DNA from: Myxocyprinus asiaticus
Taxonomy: Eukaryota; Chordata; Actinopteri; Cypriniformes; Catostomidae
Length of the DNA stretch: 64,000 nucleotides
Direction: 5' to 3'
NCBI RefSeq assembly: GCF_019703515.2
Contig: NC_059368.1
Span: 34,436,735 to 34,500,734, forward strand
The notes beneath the pieces were generated by a model. It was not told the origin of the DNA. It made no database searches and saw nothing but the letters and a program-made list of their open reading frames with translations. The translations under genes were made by a program, and so were the position numbers. How positions within the stretch are numbered: position 1 is the stretch's first letter; the number at the start of each line of letters is the position of its first letter. Shown here piece by piece: positions 43,963 to 55,769 of the stretch.

Positions 43963-46900
43963 CAGGCAAGGCAGGCAACTGCTGGGGGCCCCAAGCCGTT
44001 AGGGGGCCCCCAAGAGCTGACAAACTTTACTCCACAGCAATGTCACAAAATGTGGCAACCACAGTGACAATGGACAACTTGCATTGACATTCAGTAGGAC
44101 ACCTCCCTAAAGGGGCCCCATGTCATTCCAGTGGACTTGCATGATTTTCAGCCATAATATTTTCAAAGTCAGAAAACATCATCAATGAAGGAAAATGAAG
44201 AGGACTTATCCATCAGGAACTGAAAAAAGAAAGGGAAAACAGAGAATGAGGAAAAAAGCAAGCAAGACAGTGGTATGTGGAGCAGATAATGACGATTAAG
44301 TTTAAGTATAACAGTAAATTAGTTTATTTAAATTGTTATTTAGTCTAGCCTTAACTAATGGGGGAGACACTTGAATTACTTCAGCTAATGTTAGCGGATT
44401 AATGGCATTTATTCTTTCAAGTTTTATGTTAGTTAACCTAGCTAGGATAAAAACAGCTAGACAATCCCTTTTTCTGTTACTGATGAATCTGCCGGAGGTG
44501 GAAACTCCAGCCTGGAGTGCGAGTGCCACACTCGACTAAGTTAATTTGCTAGCTAGCAGGCTGAAAGAAAGCAACCACAACCATTCAACTCAGGCAATGT
44601 TACCGACATTATTAATGTTGTCTCTCTCTACCATTCCTAGAGAAGGCTTTTCGTATGGGACACCGGTAATTGCCATTATTGAAGGCACAAAATGTAATGG
44701 AGTGATTTGAGGAAAACAAAACAGCTAGACAATAGCTTTTTCTGTAAGAGATGAAAGCTGTGTCCGAGCTAAGCCACGAATGCTATGAATAATGAGAGCT
44801 ATACCCAAGAAGAACATTTAAAAGTTGAACTTGAGGAATTCTAATTCTATAATGTGAAAGTATTTTGAATTGACTTTATTAACATGCTACTATAATAAGT
44901 ATCATGATATAGTATATCACTTTCTCATCTCTCTTCAGGAACAATATGTAAGTTTCTGACAGCAGCAAAAGAGAAGGATAAAGTGCCCCCTCCAAATGCT
45001 GATGATGAAAACTGTAAGTTTAGTATTCCACTTTAATTGATAACATATGCCATACCCTCTAAAGATTCTTTATGACAATATATACACTGTTTTTTGTTTT
45101 GTTTTTTGTCATATTAGTTCTGTCAACGTCCACCTCCAGCGAGACAGCAACACCTGCCCATCATGAAGATGACACATCACCCCATACCTCAAGCAACAGT
45201 ATTACCACAACTACAAAAGGTCTGACATCAGATGATCCTGCATAATGGCCAACTGTCCTAGGGCATACTGAATGGTGTGCATTAGTAACAAGAGGACCTA
45301 TACAGGTCAAAGATATAGTTCCCCCCCGAATTCTGAGAAAAATCCACATAGATTCACAAAGGAAATCTACGAAATAGTCATGAAAAATGGGGAGAAGATA
45401 CAGTGAACATGACTTCTGTATTCAGTTAGCACAGACTCAGTCTTCTGCTTTGCATACAAACTTTTTGTAAAACAGGACAATGCACGTACCAACGGGGGAT
45501 TTAGAAATTGGAAGAACCTAGCTAGTCATGTAAAGGAACATGAGAATTCAAATAAACACATTACCAATATGACGTGTTGGCAGGAACTCCAGACGAGGCT
45601 CAAAACTAATACAGCCATTGATTAGATCAACCAAGAGTGATTGCCATAATATGTCACCTAGCTGAAAGGAACCATGCTTTGAGAGGGCATACAAATGTCC
45701 TATTTGACCCACATAATGGCAATTTCCTATCACAGGTGGAATTGATGGCACAATTTGATACAGTGATGAACTAATATTTGTGGAGGATTCAAAACAAAGA
45801 AACAACCTCAGCAGTCAAATTCAAAATGAAATAATAGCACTAATTGGAGACAAAATAATTTACAAGATAGTCAGAAAGGTGAAAAAAGTACTTTTCCAGC
45901 ATAATGGACTGTACTCCCAACATTAGCCACATAGAACAAATTTCTGTTGTCTTGAGAATGGTGAACTGCGAGCCATCAGTTGGTGCATCTATCTCTGAAC
46001 ATTTAGTAGGATTTGTTGATGTTCAAGACAGCACTGGAAAAGCTCTGTGTGACATACTTCTACAGAAGTTGGACAAGCTGAACTTGAACATTGCAGACTG
46101 CCATGGACAGTCCTATGATAATGGGAGCAACATGATGGGACATAGACAAGGGGTTCAAGCGAGAATATTGCAACTGAATGAGAAGGCACTGTGTGTCCCA
46201 TACAGCAGTCACACTCTTAATCTGGTTGTAGCAGATGCAGCAAAATCAGTAGTCAGTAGTCTCCATGTCTTCTTTGGTGTTCTCTGAAGATTGCACAATC
46301 TTTTTAGCTCCACTGTGCAAAACTGGGCAGTTTTACAGGAACATGTTAAGCACTTAACAGTAAAATATTTGTCAGTGACCAGATGGGAGGCCAGGATTGA
46401 CAGTGTGAATGTGGTGTGTTACTACCTGCCAGAGATCATACAAGCATTGTCTGCTCTCCAAACCCTCTCAGTGCAGAAGAAGGACTCTGAGACAATGTCC
46501 ACAGCAACCAGCATAAAGGAAGAACTCATGACATGGAGTTTTGTACAGTGCTCTGTAATCTAGTACAACATATTGTATCAGATCAACCATGTCAGCAAGA
46601 TTCTGCAGAGCCCCAGTGTTTCTCTTGAAACACTTAAAAGAGAAATAAGTACAGTGAGAGTGTATCTCGAAAATTTCAGAGAAAGTGGACTTGCTGCCTC
46701 TGAAATGGATGCTAGCGAGATAGCAGAAAACCTAGAGATTGACAGGACATTTCCTGAAAAAAAGACAGCGGAAAACAACCCGGCAGTTCCTGTATGAGGG
46801 CAGAGAAGAAACGCAATCCACTCCAGATGAGCACTTTAACAGAGAGTTTTTTCTGCAACTTGTGGACACAGCCCTCAGAAGAAAATATGTCAGAGACTAT

Positions 46901-47739
46901 TCAGAGTGACAAACTTGCAGACAACCATAAAAACTGGAGAAAACACTACATGACATACGATTCTGAGGATTTGGTTCTGGAGGTGAGGGCTACTGTCCAT
47001 GCCTTTCCTGATCATGGATCTTCCTTCCCAAGAGAGGTGCTTGATTACATTTACAAGGAACAGCTTCTGGATCTCTATGGAAACCTCAGCATTGCCCTTG
47101 GTCTGCTATTAACTCTTCCAGCACTGTTTCCTCTGGAGAGAGAAGCTTCTCATCTTTAAAACTCATCAAAAACTATCTCAGGTCAACCACGTCCAGGAGA
47201 GACATTCAGGGCTGGTTTTTATTTCAGTAGAGCACAATGTGCGAAGACATGAAGTCTTTGGATATGGAGGATATAGTGGCGGCATTTGCACTAGACAAGG
47301 TCCGTAAGCAGCATTTGTAGATTCAATGCTTAAAGGGTGTTGATGAGCACTGGTCTTATAATGTGGGTTTAGTTCCCTAAGAAAACTAGTCAGTTTTGAG
47401 ATATATATTTTGTACTATGTTTATATTGTTTTTGTTTTGCAATGTTTTATTGTTCTATATATTTATATTGTGCCAACTTATTACATGATTCTACGAACAC
47501 TGGCACTTTTTCATTAGAGCACAATTTTCAATGGTCTTTTGACCTGGAGTTATTTAGTTATTTATTTAGGTTTTTATTGTTCTTTATATTTATAGTTTGA
47601 AAATTCTACTAATGTGAACATTTGAAATAAATGTTTTATTTTATTTTTTAGATTTTGTAGATATGGTGATGAACGCTGGTTGGAGGGGCCCCCTGGGAAT
47701 TTTAGCCTAGGGCCCCGATAGACTCTAGAATTGCCCCTG
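43963..47739 (+). mobile_element. hAT transposon, 3.8 kb
   Basis: Ends CAGGCAAGGCAGGC... (left) and the inverse of CAGGGGCAATTC (right), followed inside by GGGGCCC-rich stretches in both. Flanked by an 8-base target duplication, CTTGTGAA at 43955-43962 and CTTGTGTG at 47740-47747 (6 of 8 match). Removing it rejoins gypsy 4. It carries a multi-segment transposase on plus. Inactive. Confidence 0.8.
44940..47320 (+). pseudogene. hAT transposase (TTF-domain type), broken
   Basis: Short upstream exon near 44940-45014; then the TTF-type zinc-finger domain (45118-45550: DDPA-WPTVLG, LVTRGPIQVKD, NGGFRNWKNLASHVKEH). Catalytic domain from 45904: DCTPNISHIEQISVVLRM (first Asp) and GQSYDNGSNMMG (second Asp). 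Then SVTRWEARI (conserved Trp and Glu) and a C-terminal dimerisation part, LKLIKNYLRSTTS, near 47157. Stops at 46285-46287 (TGA) and 46561-46563 (TAG) and a frameshift near 46795 disable it. The region 45560-45900 is poorly preserved. Confidence 0.8.
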
Positions 47740-47749
47740 CTTGTGTGTA

Positions 47750-49130
47750 CACTTAAAAATTACGCTATGTTGGGGTAATTTGAAGTCCTGCCTTTCTCAG
47801 ATGTCTGAAAGACAGTATGAAGCCATTAGTAGCTTGATTACTAAATATCCCTATCTAGTCACTGACGTTCCTACCCAAACTACAGTTCTGTGTCAATATC
47901 GATGTAGGTGACAGTCAACCAATTAAGCAATATCCATATCGTTTTAACCCCAGAAAGTGTGAAATTATGAAATCTGAGTCAAAGTATCTGCTTGAACATG
48001 GTTTTGCTGTACCAAGTCAATGTCTGTGGAGTTTGCCTTGCCTTCTGGTACCAAAATCTGACTCCACCTCTAGATTTTGCACTGACTAACGTAAAGTGAA
48101 TGCTGTGACCAGGCCAGATCTCTCCCGCTTCCAAGAATGGAAGACTGTGTAGATAGAGTGGTGCTGCAGGTTATGTCACAAAGTTATACCTGCTTAAAGG
48201 GTACTGGCAAGTCCCTTTACTACTCAAGCTTCAGAAATGTCTGCATTTGTCAATCCTGACAACTTCCTACAATATTCTGTCATGGTTTTCGGCATGAGAA
48301 ATGACCCAGCGGCTCATGCACAGAGTATTGTCAAGGGTGCCAGATTCTGAAGTATATTTGGATGATGTAGTGCTTTTTTCAAAATGTTGGGAAGATCACC
48401 TGGATAGGTTGGACATGGTGTTTAGTCGGTTATCTTATGCCTCACTAACCCTGAACCTTGAAAAATGTGAATTTTCTAAAGCTGTGGTCACCTGTCTTGT
48501 GTGTTGGACCAGGTCATGTGCAACCTATAGAAGTGAAGGTATCTGCGATGGTTGAATTCCCTACTCAAACTAACAAGCATGAGTTGCGCCGCTTCTTGGG
48601 AATGGCCAGAAACTATTGTGGTTTCTGTAGAAACTTTGCTGCTATTGTTTCTCCACTCACTGATCTCCTTAACTCATCCAGAAAATGTGTGTGGACTTCT
48701 GAATGTGTGCATACCTTTTAATGCTTCAAAATACCTTCTTTGTACTGCTCCTGTTCTTGCTGCTCCCAATTTTGCTTTACCTTTCAAGTTGCAGGTAAAC
48801 ACTTGTGCTATTGGAGCTGGGGCAGTTTTGTTGCAGGAGGTCAAGTGGTCATTGAACACCCTGTATCTTATTTCTCAAAGAAAGTCTCTAAGTGTCAATA
48901 GCATTACAGCACTATTTTAAAAGAGACTTTGGCTTTGTTGTTGGTAGTAGTAGCCCCATCATAGTTTACACGGTCCATAACCCCTTGGTTTTGGATGTCA
49001 AACTCCAATCAACATCCGATGCATTGGTATCTTATTGTAAAGGAGTTTGACATTGGCATTAGGCATAAAAAAAGGTTCTGACAATGATGTGACAGATGCA
49101 TTTTTCAGAACCTGTGCTTCAGAAAACTAA
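47750..49130 (+). pseudogene. Gypsy 4 reverse transcriptase and RNase H
   Basis: Linker QYEAISSLITKYPYLVTDV, then RT in changing frames: LLEHGFAVPSQCLWSLPCLL, SRFCTD-RKVNAVTRPDL, a polymerase box EVYLDDVVLFS with both Asp, LTLNLEKCEFSKA, and FLGMARNYCGFCRNFAA. RNase H follows (FKLQVNTCAIGAGAVLLQE; the first catalytic Asp is now Asn). At least five frame breaks. No integrase follows; the sequence goes directly to a possible LTR. Confidence 0.8.
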
Positions 49131-49429
49131 AATGTGTAGTGTTGAAAAACATTGTTATATTGTTAACTATGCTGAAATGTGTAATTTGTCTTACAACCAT
49201 CAGTTGCACTCTCCTTTGGGGGTGTTACATTTCAGAATATATTAAATTTTGTTTTGTTGTTTCTCCTCTTGTCTCAGTTCCCTATTGCTCTCTCTCTACT
49301 ATCCTCATGCAGGAGTTAAATGCTGCCACCTGACACCAATCATCAGTGATTCACTGCCTGCCGTGATCGGATAGTGAGAGAATGATTCTGGGATGTAAAG
49401 CCCCAGCATTTCCACAGTACTGCTTACAA

Positions 49430-50220
49430 GATATTTCAAAGACTTATTTCCACCAACCCCAGACACATTATAGTTAATGTGGATTTTTAAAATTCTTTGT
49501 TCCTTGATGATGTGTGCCTCATTTAAGAGACTAAAAGCTTACACTTTTCTTCTGTGTTCATTTGTTTAAAAGAGCTAACCCTCTTTAAGTTACTGATTAG
49601 TTAATACTTTGAGCATGAATTAGTAGGTAGGTGGGAGCCATAGTTTGTAAGAGAGACAGGGAAGTTTAATTGTCATTAATTTTGCATTTCATTCAGTTAT
49701 ATCGTTTTCCCTTCAGAGAAGTCTTCCTTTTGTTTTTTGTTTTGGCCTATGCCCCCTCCTGAAGCTTGGAATTCCCCCACATATTTAAAATAAAATATCT
49801 TTATTTTAATTAAGGTTGTTCATGTTGCTGAAATGCTGGGGCTGGAAAGGGGAAATCTCCCTGCTGTCTCTCACACCACACCAAAATGCCATTCTGTTGC
49901 TCATCTCACCCCTAGACTAATGCTGTGTTCCAGACAACTTGGAACTCATAATTATACCACCTCCTACTAGGAAATAATGACTGGAATGCCTCCTGAAGTC
50001 AGACATCCAACTTGTGAACTCGGGGCAGATCGATAAACACCCACCTCCGCGAGTAGCGTGAACGGGGGCTCTTCCTTTTCGCAAAATTCATCATAAAGAA
50101 CAATAACAGATGGTAACCGGTGCATATTATGACCACGTATAGTGTGTTACTATTAGTGCTGTGAATGCAGAATGTAAACATGACAAATTACACGCTATGT
50201 CTCCATGGTAACACACTCAA
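49430..50220. other. AT-rich spacer, no gene seen
   Basis: No recognisable element apart from the possible end of the gypsy 4 LTR. Confidence 0.45.
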
Positions 50221-50221
50221 C

Positions 50222-50410
50222 ATGCCACGTGATAAGAGGCGTGGATTGACTGTCTCAGACAGGGAGACAACTGTGATTCGTCCTCCACCACCCAGATTGA
50301 GGCGAGTCACTACGCTATCACGAGGACCTAGAGCGCATTGGGAACTGGGCATGCCAAATTGGGGAGAACCCCCAAACCCCCCCCCCCCCCCCAAAAAAAA
50401 AGAGAACACA
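50222..50410 (+). mobile_element. tRNA-derived SINE, 3' fragment
   Basis: Matches the 3' half of the SINE at 23559-23940 in the opposite orientation: GATTGACTGTCTCAGAC, AGGCGAGTCACTACGC, GAGCGCATTGGGAA. Ends in poly(C)/poly(A). The tRNA head is missing. Confidence 0.8.
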
Positions 50411-50794
50411 CTTTTGTTTTCATAGAGGTTGATACATGCTGCTCTTTATGCATGCTTTTCCCACAATGTCTTGCTTATTGCTCAAGAATGCTTTTCACAG
50501 ATCACATACATAATCCAAGATGGTTGATTTGATGTGTCTTTATTTATTCCCTTTGCATGCAGATTGCACTGACATGCCTTTTCTGCACGGCACATAAAAA
50601 GGCTTTTGCTTTCAGTTTGAATAAAAAAAAAAATTTTTTGTTGTTGCTGCTGTGATTTGTGGGAGGGAAGACCCAGCGGCTTGCCACAGAATACGCCACA
50701 GATCTTTATCCTGTTGTCTTCAAAACAGACAATTCTGTTGCAGATGAATGTGGGATAAAACAAAGAGAGCTCATGGGACAAGCTACAAATTTAA

Positions 50795-53700
50795 CCCTTT
50801 AAAGCCAGAGCCCAAAATTCCGAAATTTCCATTCTGTGCCAGAATATGATATTTATATCTAAATTCATATTATATTCATATTCATATAACATCACACACC
50901 TGAACTGTGTATACCATATTGAAGAGAACTAGGGCTTTCAAATGATATCAATATATGTATGATTATTTAAGGCTAATCATCCTTTATCAATAAGATTTCA
51001 CACAGCAATTTTTACAAAAATCTTCTCCGGCCACCATACTTCATCAGACAATTACATTTTCAACCATTTTAATGACAAGATAGAGGGAAACTTAGAGTGT
51101 ATGAAATATACATAATTTTGTGGGCAATGTAGAATAGCAGACAGATTAAAAATATAATCTATAGTTTAAAAGTTATGACCATTCTAGTGATTAGTGGGAA
51201 AACAGAATAAAACAAACATTTAGAATGTTAAGATACATTTCACATGACCACTCCTCAAATACTCCTTTTGAGCACCTGGAATAATAAATTGAGATTGCAT
51301 CTGAAATTGAAGGACACAAACACTGAAATATAACTTTAATGTGTTCAATAAAACACACACTTTATTTAATTTAACACAGCCCAACCTAGGCCTCAGCTGA
51401 GTGCCAAGACTGAAAACAGTTCCTATCGCAAACAAAGCAAAGTCTTTTGCCCTTACATTCCGGCGTGCAACAAGCTACGTTTTATTTTCAGTCCTATTTT
51501 TCCAATAGCATAGCCAACATCTCTTAGAGGACTCTTCAAATTTAGGGACATAGGCTGTGTGGAGTGATGACGAAGGAGGGACTACAGGCTTTAGTGTATG
51601 CAAAGGGAAACTTGCGTGAATATCGATACCTCCCAGCTGATGAGCCAGGTTTTCTCTGAAATCTATCTGGGTTAAGTTCACCGGTCAACGCTCATCCCCT
51701 GGTGCCGCATGAATGTGTTGCCATTCCTTAAACAATATGAAACTATTGACGACGGCAATGTCTATGAAGTGAAAAAAAAGAGTCTTACACCACTTCTGGT
51801 GTTTTTTTGTAGGACGTCGTAAGATTTTATAATTTGGTCTGACCAATCAAAACCGCCCATGTTTTTGTTATAAACGCTGATGACAGTGGGCTGGGGGGCT
51901 ACTTCTTTTGTCTAGTCGCCATCATTTTTTACAAACCTAGTAATTTCAGTTGAGCCATTCACATTGTGGAAATTGGAGAGGCATGTAACTGCACGTCTGT
52001 TCTTTCACTGAATTACAAGTATATTCCCCTCAATCCTACACCACCTCACATCCCCACGAGCTGTCTTGCTTTCCCATCTTTTGATGTCTTTAAATTCTGC
52101 AGAAAATAGTTTACGATTCACCCTGCATGTCCCACAGGCATTAGTTCCCATTTCTAACAACTTAACCATAAGAGCTGGGGACATGTAAAAGTTGTCAAAC
52201 CAAACATTTTGGCCCTGGTCTTTGAATGGCTGCAGTAACGATTCAACTACTTTGGTGGCCAAGTCAGTGACACGACCATCATGACTACCTGTGTAAACAT
52301 TAAAGTTGAGAGTATACCCTGAGTCTGATGTTGCAATTACCCATAATTTAAAACCCCACCGAGTAGGCTTGCCCTTCATGTATTGTTTAAATCCTGACCG
52401 AGCTTTAGACTTGACCATATGTTCATCTATTGTGAGATTTTGGTTAGGCTGAAAGAGCTGCTGGCATTTTTGTTTGAGGTGGTCCATAAGATAATGCAAC
52501 TTCCTAAGGCGATCCTGATTATCCACTGTGGTAGGGTCTACAACAAGTAGAGCTGCTAAAAGAGCCTTGTAGTGGTCACGCGGCATAAATCCCCTCGCCC
52601 ACGAGCCCAGAAGTGACTTTCCCCAATGATGATGGGAATCAGGGAGAATTGAAAACCCCATGTAAATGAGCAACCCAAGAAATTTGTAAAATTCATCTGG
52701 GGTCACCTCCATCCAAGCTCCTTGGTAGCTGGAATATGATGGACAGTTTAGGACGAGCTCCCACCCCTGCCAGTTTGTAAAGCTGCTTATCTCAGCAACT
52801 ACAGCCTGAGTAAAAAACATATAATCATATTGGAGGTTGACTGCACAGCCTAACGCACGTTACCTAAGTCAATACCAATTGGATGGCTAGGCTTAAATGG
52901 GAGAGGTTTTGGTGCCGGTGAATAGATGTCAGAGTACAAGGGATTAGAAACAGACTTGGGACCTGTGCGAGAATGGCTAGCCATACCCAAAATAATAAGA
53001 GTAACAGTGTTAGTGTTACTGTGAGTATCAGCCATATGAGAAATAGAAACAAACAATACATACACATTCATATATACCCAGTTGATGGTCTTGGATGGGG
53101 ATCAGGTTCCATCTCATCCTCCATCTCCTCATGGTCCGGGTCTTCCTGCAGTAGTTCCTGGTCCAGCAGATCCTCCTCCTATGTGCTCATGCCCTCAAAA
53201 GCAAGGAGCCATAGTCTCTATCCATCTCTACAACAGAAAAAAGTACAACAACTGGTAGCCAGCAGTGTGTTCTTCACATATCCATACACTGAATAGTCAC
53301 CAAAGGCTTGCAGACTAACCAGAATGTCCAACTGCAGACAGCCCTCTCACATTTTCCTTGTGAACAGGAAGCTACACACAATCTAAAATCATGTCTGTTT
53401 GATGGATGGGTAAGGCTATCTGCTAAATTATAGAAAGATATCTACAATTTTTTTATTACATGGGAAAATCAACAAGCTAGATAACTTATCTAACTAGCAG
53501 GCCAGTTTCCGGGCAGGTCTGAACAGCATTAAAATAGAAAAAAAAAAAAAAAAGGTCTGAACAGCATCTGCTCTCTGCCTCACATTACTTCAGGCAGATT
53601 TTTCACAAATGACAAAATTGGCAAAAAAATTTCTTTATATGTAGCTAAAAATATACATAGTATTGCTAGTTAATGTTTATTTAGCAAGTTTCACAGAAAT

Positions 53701-54379
53701 TGCCAAAAAAACAACAACAAACGTTTATATAAAAAGAAGAGGCTCGCCGATGACGGTCATGCTTTTTTCCAGAAAACAACTAGCTAGCACAAATAAATGC
53801 TTCATAACTAAAAAGGTTTGACAATCTTTCACAAGTGACAAAATTGGCCAAAAAAGGTATTAATATGTAGCTAAACATGTACATAGTATTGCTAGCTTAT
53901 GATTATTTAGCAAGTTTCACAGAAATTTGCTTAAAAATAGAGGCTAGCTGCCTGTCTGATGAACGCCGACGGTTATGTCATATTTTCCAGAAATAACTAG
54001 CGTTACTCCTACAAATAAATGCTTTGTAACTAAAACGTTTTGACTTTCAATAGACAATATTGACAACACATGTTAAATAACTTGTCTTACCTCGAAAGAT
54101 CGCCTCAGTTTTCAATTTGAAGCAGTAAGTCCAACACTGGAGGTAATCTCCCGGGATATCCTCTCTGGCTCCGCCAGGCAAATGGAGGATGACGATGATG
54201 ACGATACATTTATTATTCACGCCCAGTAACTGTTAACCAATCATATGTGCTTTTAGCTTATATTGTCATGAGTGTCTGGCAGTTTTCAGAAATAAAATCG
54301 GTGATTGGACGGTGAAGATATTGAGACAGGAACCATGGGAATAATTGTTCCCGTATTTGAACGCTCCGGCTGGTAAGGG
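50795..54379 (-). mobile_element. piggyBac-type transposon, full length
   Basis: Flanked by TTAA at 50791-50794 and 54380-54383. Inverted ends CCCTTTAAAGCCAGAGC and CCCTTACCAGCCGGAGC match at 13 of 17 positions. The 3.6-kb body carries a spliced transposase gene on minus, with 5' untranslated sequence from about 54.1 to 53.2 kb. Two diverged 180-bp stretches (about 53600-53800 and 53830-54020) resemble each other (CTAAAAATATACATAGTATT, AGCAAGTTTCACAGAAAT), an internal duplication. Inactivated by stops and frameshifts. Confidence 0.9.
51386..53190 (-). pseudogene. piggyBac-type transposase, broken
   Basis: Exon 1 starts at about 53190 (MST, then a TAG, then EEDLLDQELLQEDPDHEE, acidic) with a donor near 53083. 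Exon 2 from about 53000. A one-base shift near 52863 leads into the long frame 52820-52005. Catalytic Asp residues: ATSDSGYTLNF, VWFDNFYMSP, and NMGGFDWSDQ (near 51850, another frame), so all three survive. The C-terminal Cys-rich zinc region reads CWLCYWK, then CKGKRLCFVCDRNCF, ending at TAG 51388-51386. A TGA near 51682 and other frame changes disable it. Excises and inserts at TTAA in active relatives. Confidence 0.88.
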
Positions 54380-54383
54380 TTAA

Positions 54384-55566
54384 GCATGTCAAGCAGGGAA
54401 TCTTGTTGCGATATGACATTGTAGGACTCTCCCCGAAGTAATAATTTCATTTGAAAAGACTGGTGGGTGAGGATAAATCAATGAAAGGGTTTTATTCAGG
54501 CAGGGTGAGCTATAATAACTACGTTTAAATGCTATAGTACTGTACTGTATGTGCAGTCTGACAATCTCTCTCACTAGAGGGACTTTGTATTATAGCATTT
54601 CTGAGCAGTGTTGGAGCGTCATGAAGAAAGTGGGAAATGAGAAAGTACATGCTAAGTTTAGTAAAACATAATTGTCCTTTGTCTGTACTCTGTTTCTGTT
54701 GCCATTCTGAATGGGTTTACTGTGTCAGATGTGTCCTGCCCCCACACGTATTCTGTTGCTGTTTATATTTCAATAGCCACACACTACAACTAAATACAGC
54801 TGTCACTCTTCTTTGTTCTGTACAGACAGAGTTTGGTTAATTACTGGAGTTAAAAGTGCATTCTACAACCAAATACAATTCCAAAAAAGTTAGTGACAAC
54901 CACATTTTATTAAATCTGTGTAATGTGTACATAACTTAACTAGTTAATCCAGTGGCAACACTGTCTTTTGGACACTCTCAGTTTGTCTTGGTGCAGTGTC
55001 AAAAAAATCATAGAAACAGAGGTAGGCCTATCTCTCAACTCATTTGCATATTTTGACACCAGTTGGTCTCTCTTTAATGTAGTTGCTTCAATCCGCCCTG
55101 CAGTCTTGAGGTTTTCCATACATTAGCTGGCAAAAATGCACACTGTAACGAGCAAGGACATTAAACAAAACATGGTGGCCTTGTGTTATTTTATAGTTGC
55201 TGAATGATAATACAACCCTGGTTGCTAATGATATGTGTGGTCAAAAATGGCAAACACCTAACAGGTTAAATGGGTTGTTGTAATCCATGTTCCTTGTTCA
55301 AAGCCACAAAAATACCAAAACATTCAGGAGTCACTCCTGTTTTTCTTACACACCAATCATTAAAAAAAATAAAATAAAAAAATAAACACACTGTAAATTG
55401 GGAACCTGAAATAATGCCCAACAATCTGGTTCCTTTTAATAAACCTTAATACAAACCAAAAATTATCACTGAAGTTGTTAATCGATGGTATATGCTTTTA
55501 CTGATGCCATCAGTCCGTGTCATTTCAAATGTGTGTTTAATAGCAGAATTCCTGGTGAAGAACTAT
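54384..55566. other. AT-rich spacer, no gene seen
   Basis: No recognisable element. Confidence 0.5.
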
Positions 55567-55769
55567 GTTACCATCACAAGTTAAGGGAGGACCCAAATGC
55601 AAATCCAAAAGACACCACACTTGCAAACTACAAAACAATCTGGCACGGGTGCTTAAATAGGGGAGAAAACAAGAAGGGTAATGAGGAGGGCAGGTGCAAC
55701 TAATGAACTGATAACAAGGCAAACGAGAGGGCAGGGTTATCACTCAAGACAGAAGAGCATGTGGCAATG

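Larger units (their letters stand above)
43640..49420 (+). mobile_element. Ty3/gypsy element 4, integrase before RT (Gmr1-like), interrupted by hAT
   Basis: An integrase C-terminus (43649-43962) is followed, after a 3.8-kb hAT insertion, by RT and RNase H (47750 to about 49130) in the same orientation. Integrase upstream of RT is the order known for the Gmr1-like group of fish gypsy elements. A G-rich tract (TTTGGGGG at 49219-49226) and TGTTACATTTC at 49227 look like the polypurine tract and start of a 3' LTR. The 5' part, including gag and the integrase core, is missing. Many stops. Confidence 0.7.
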
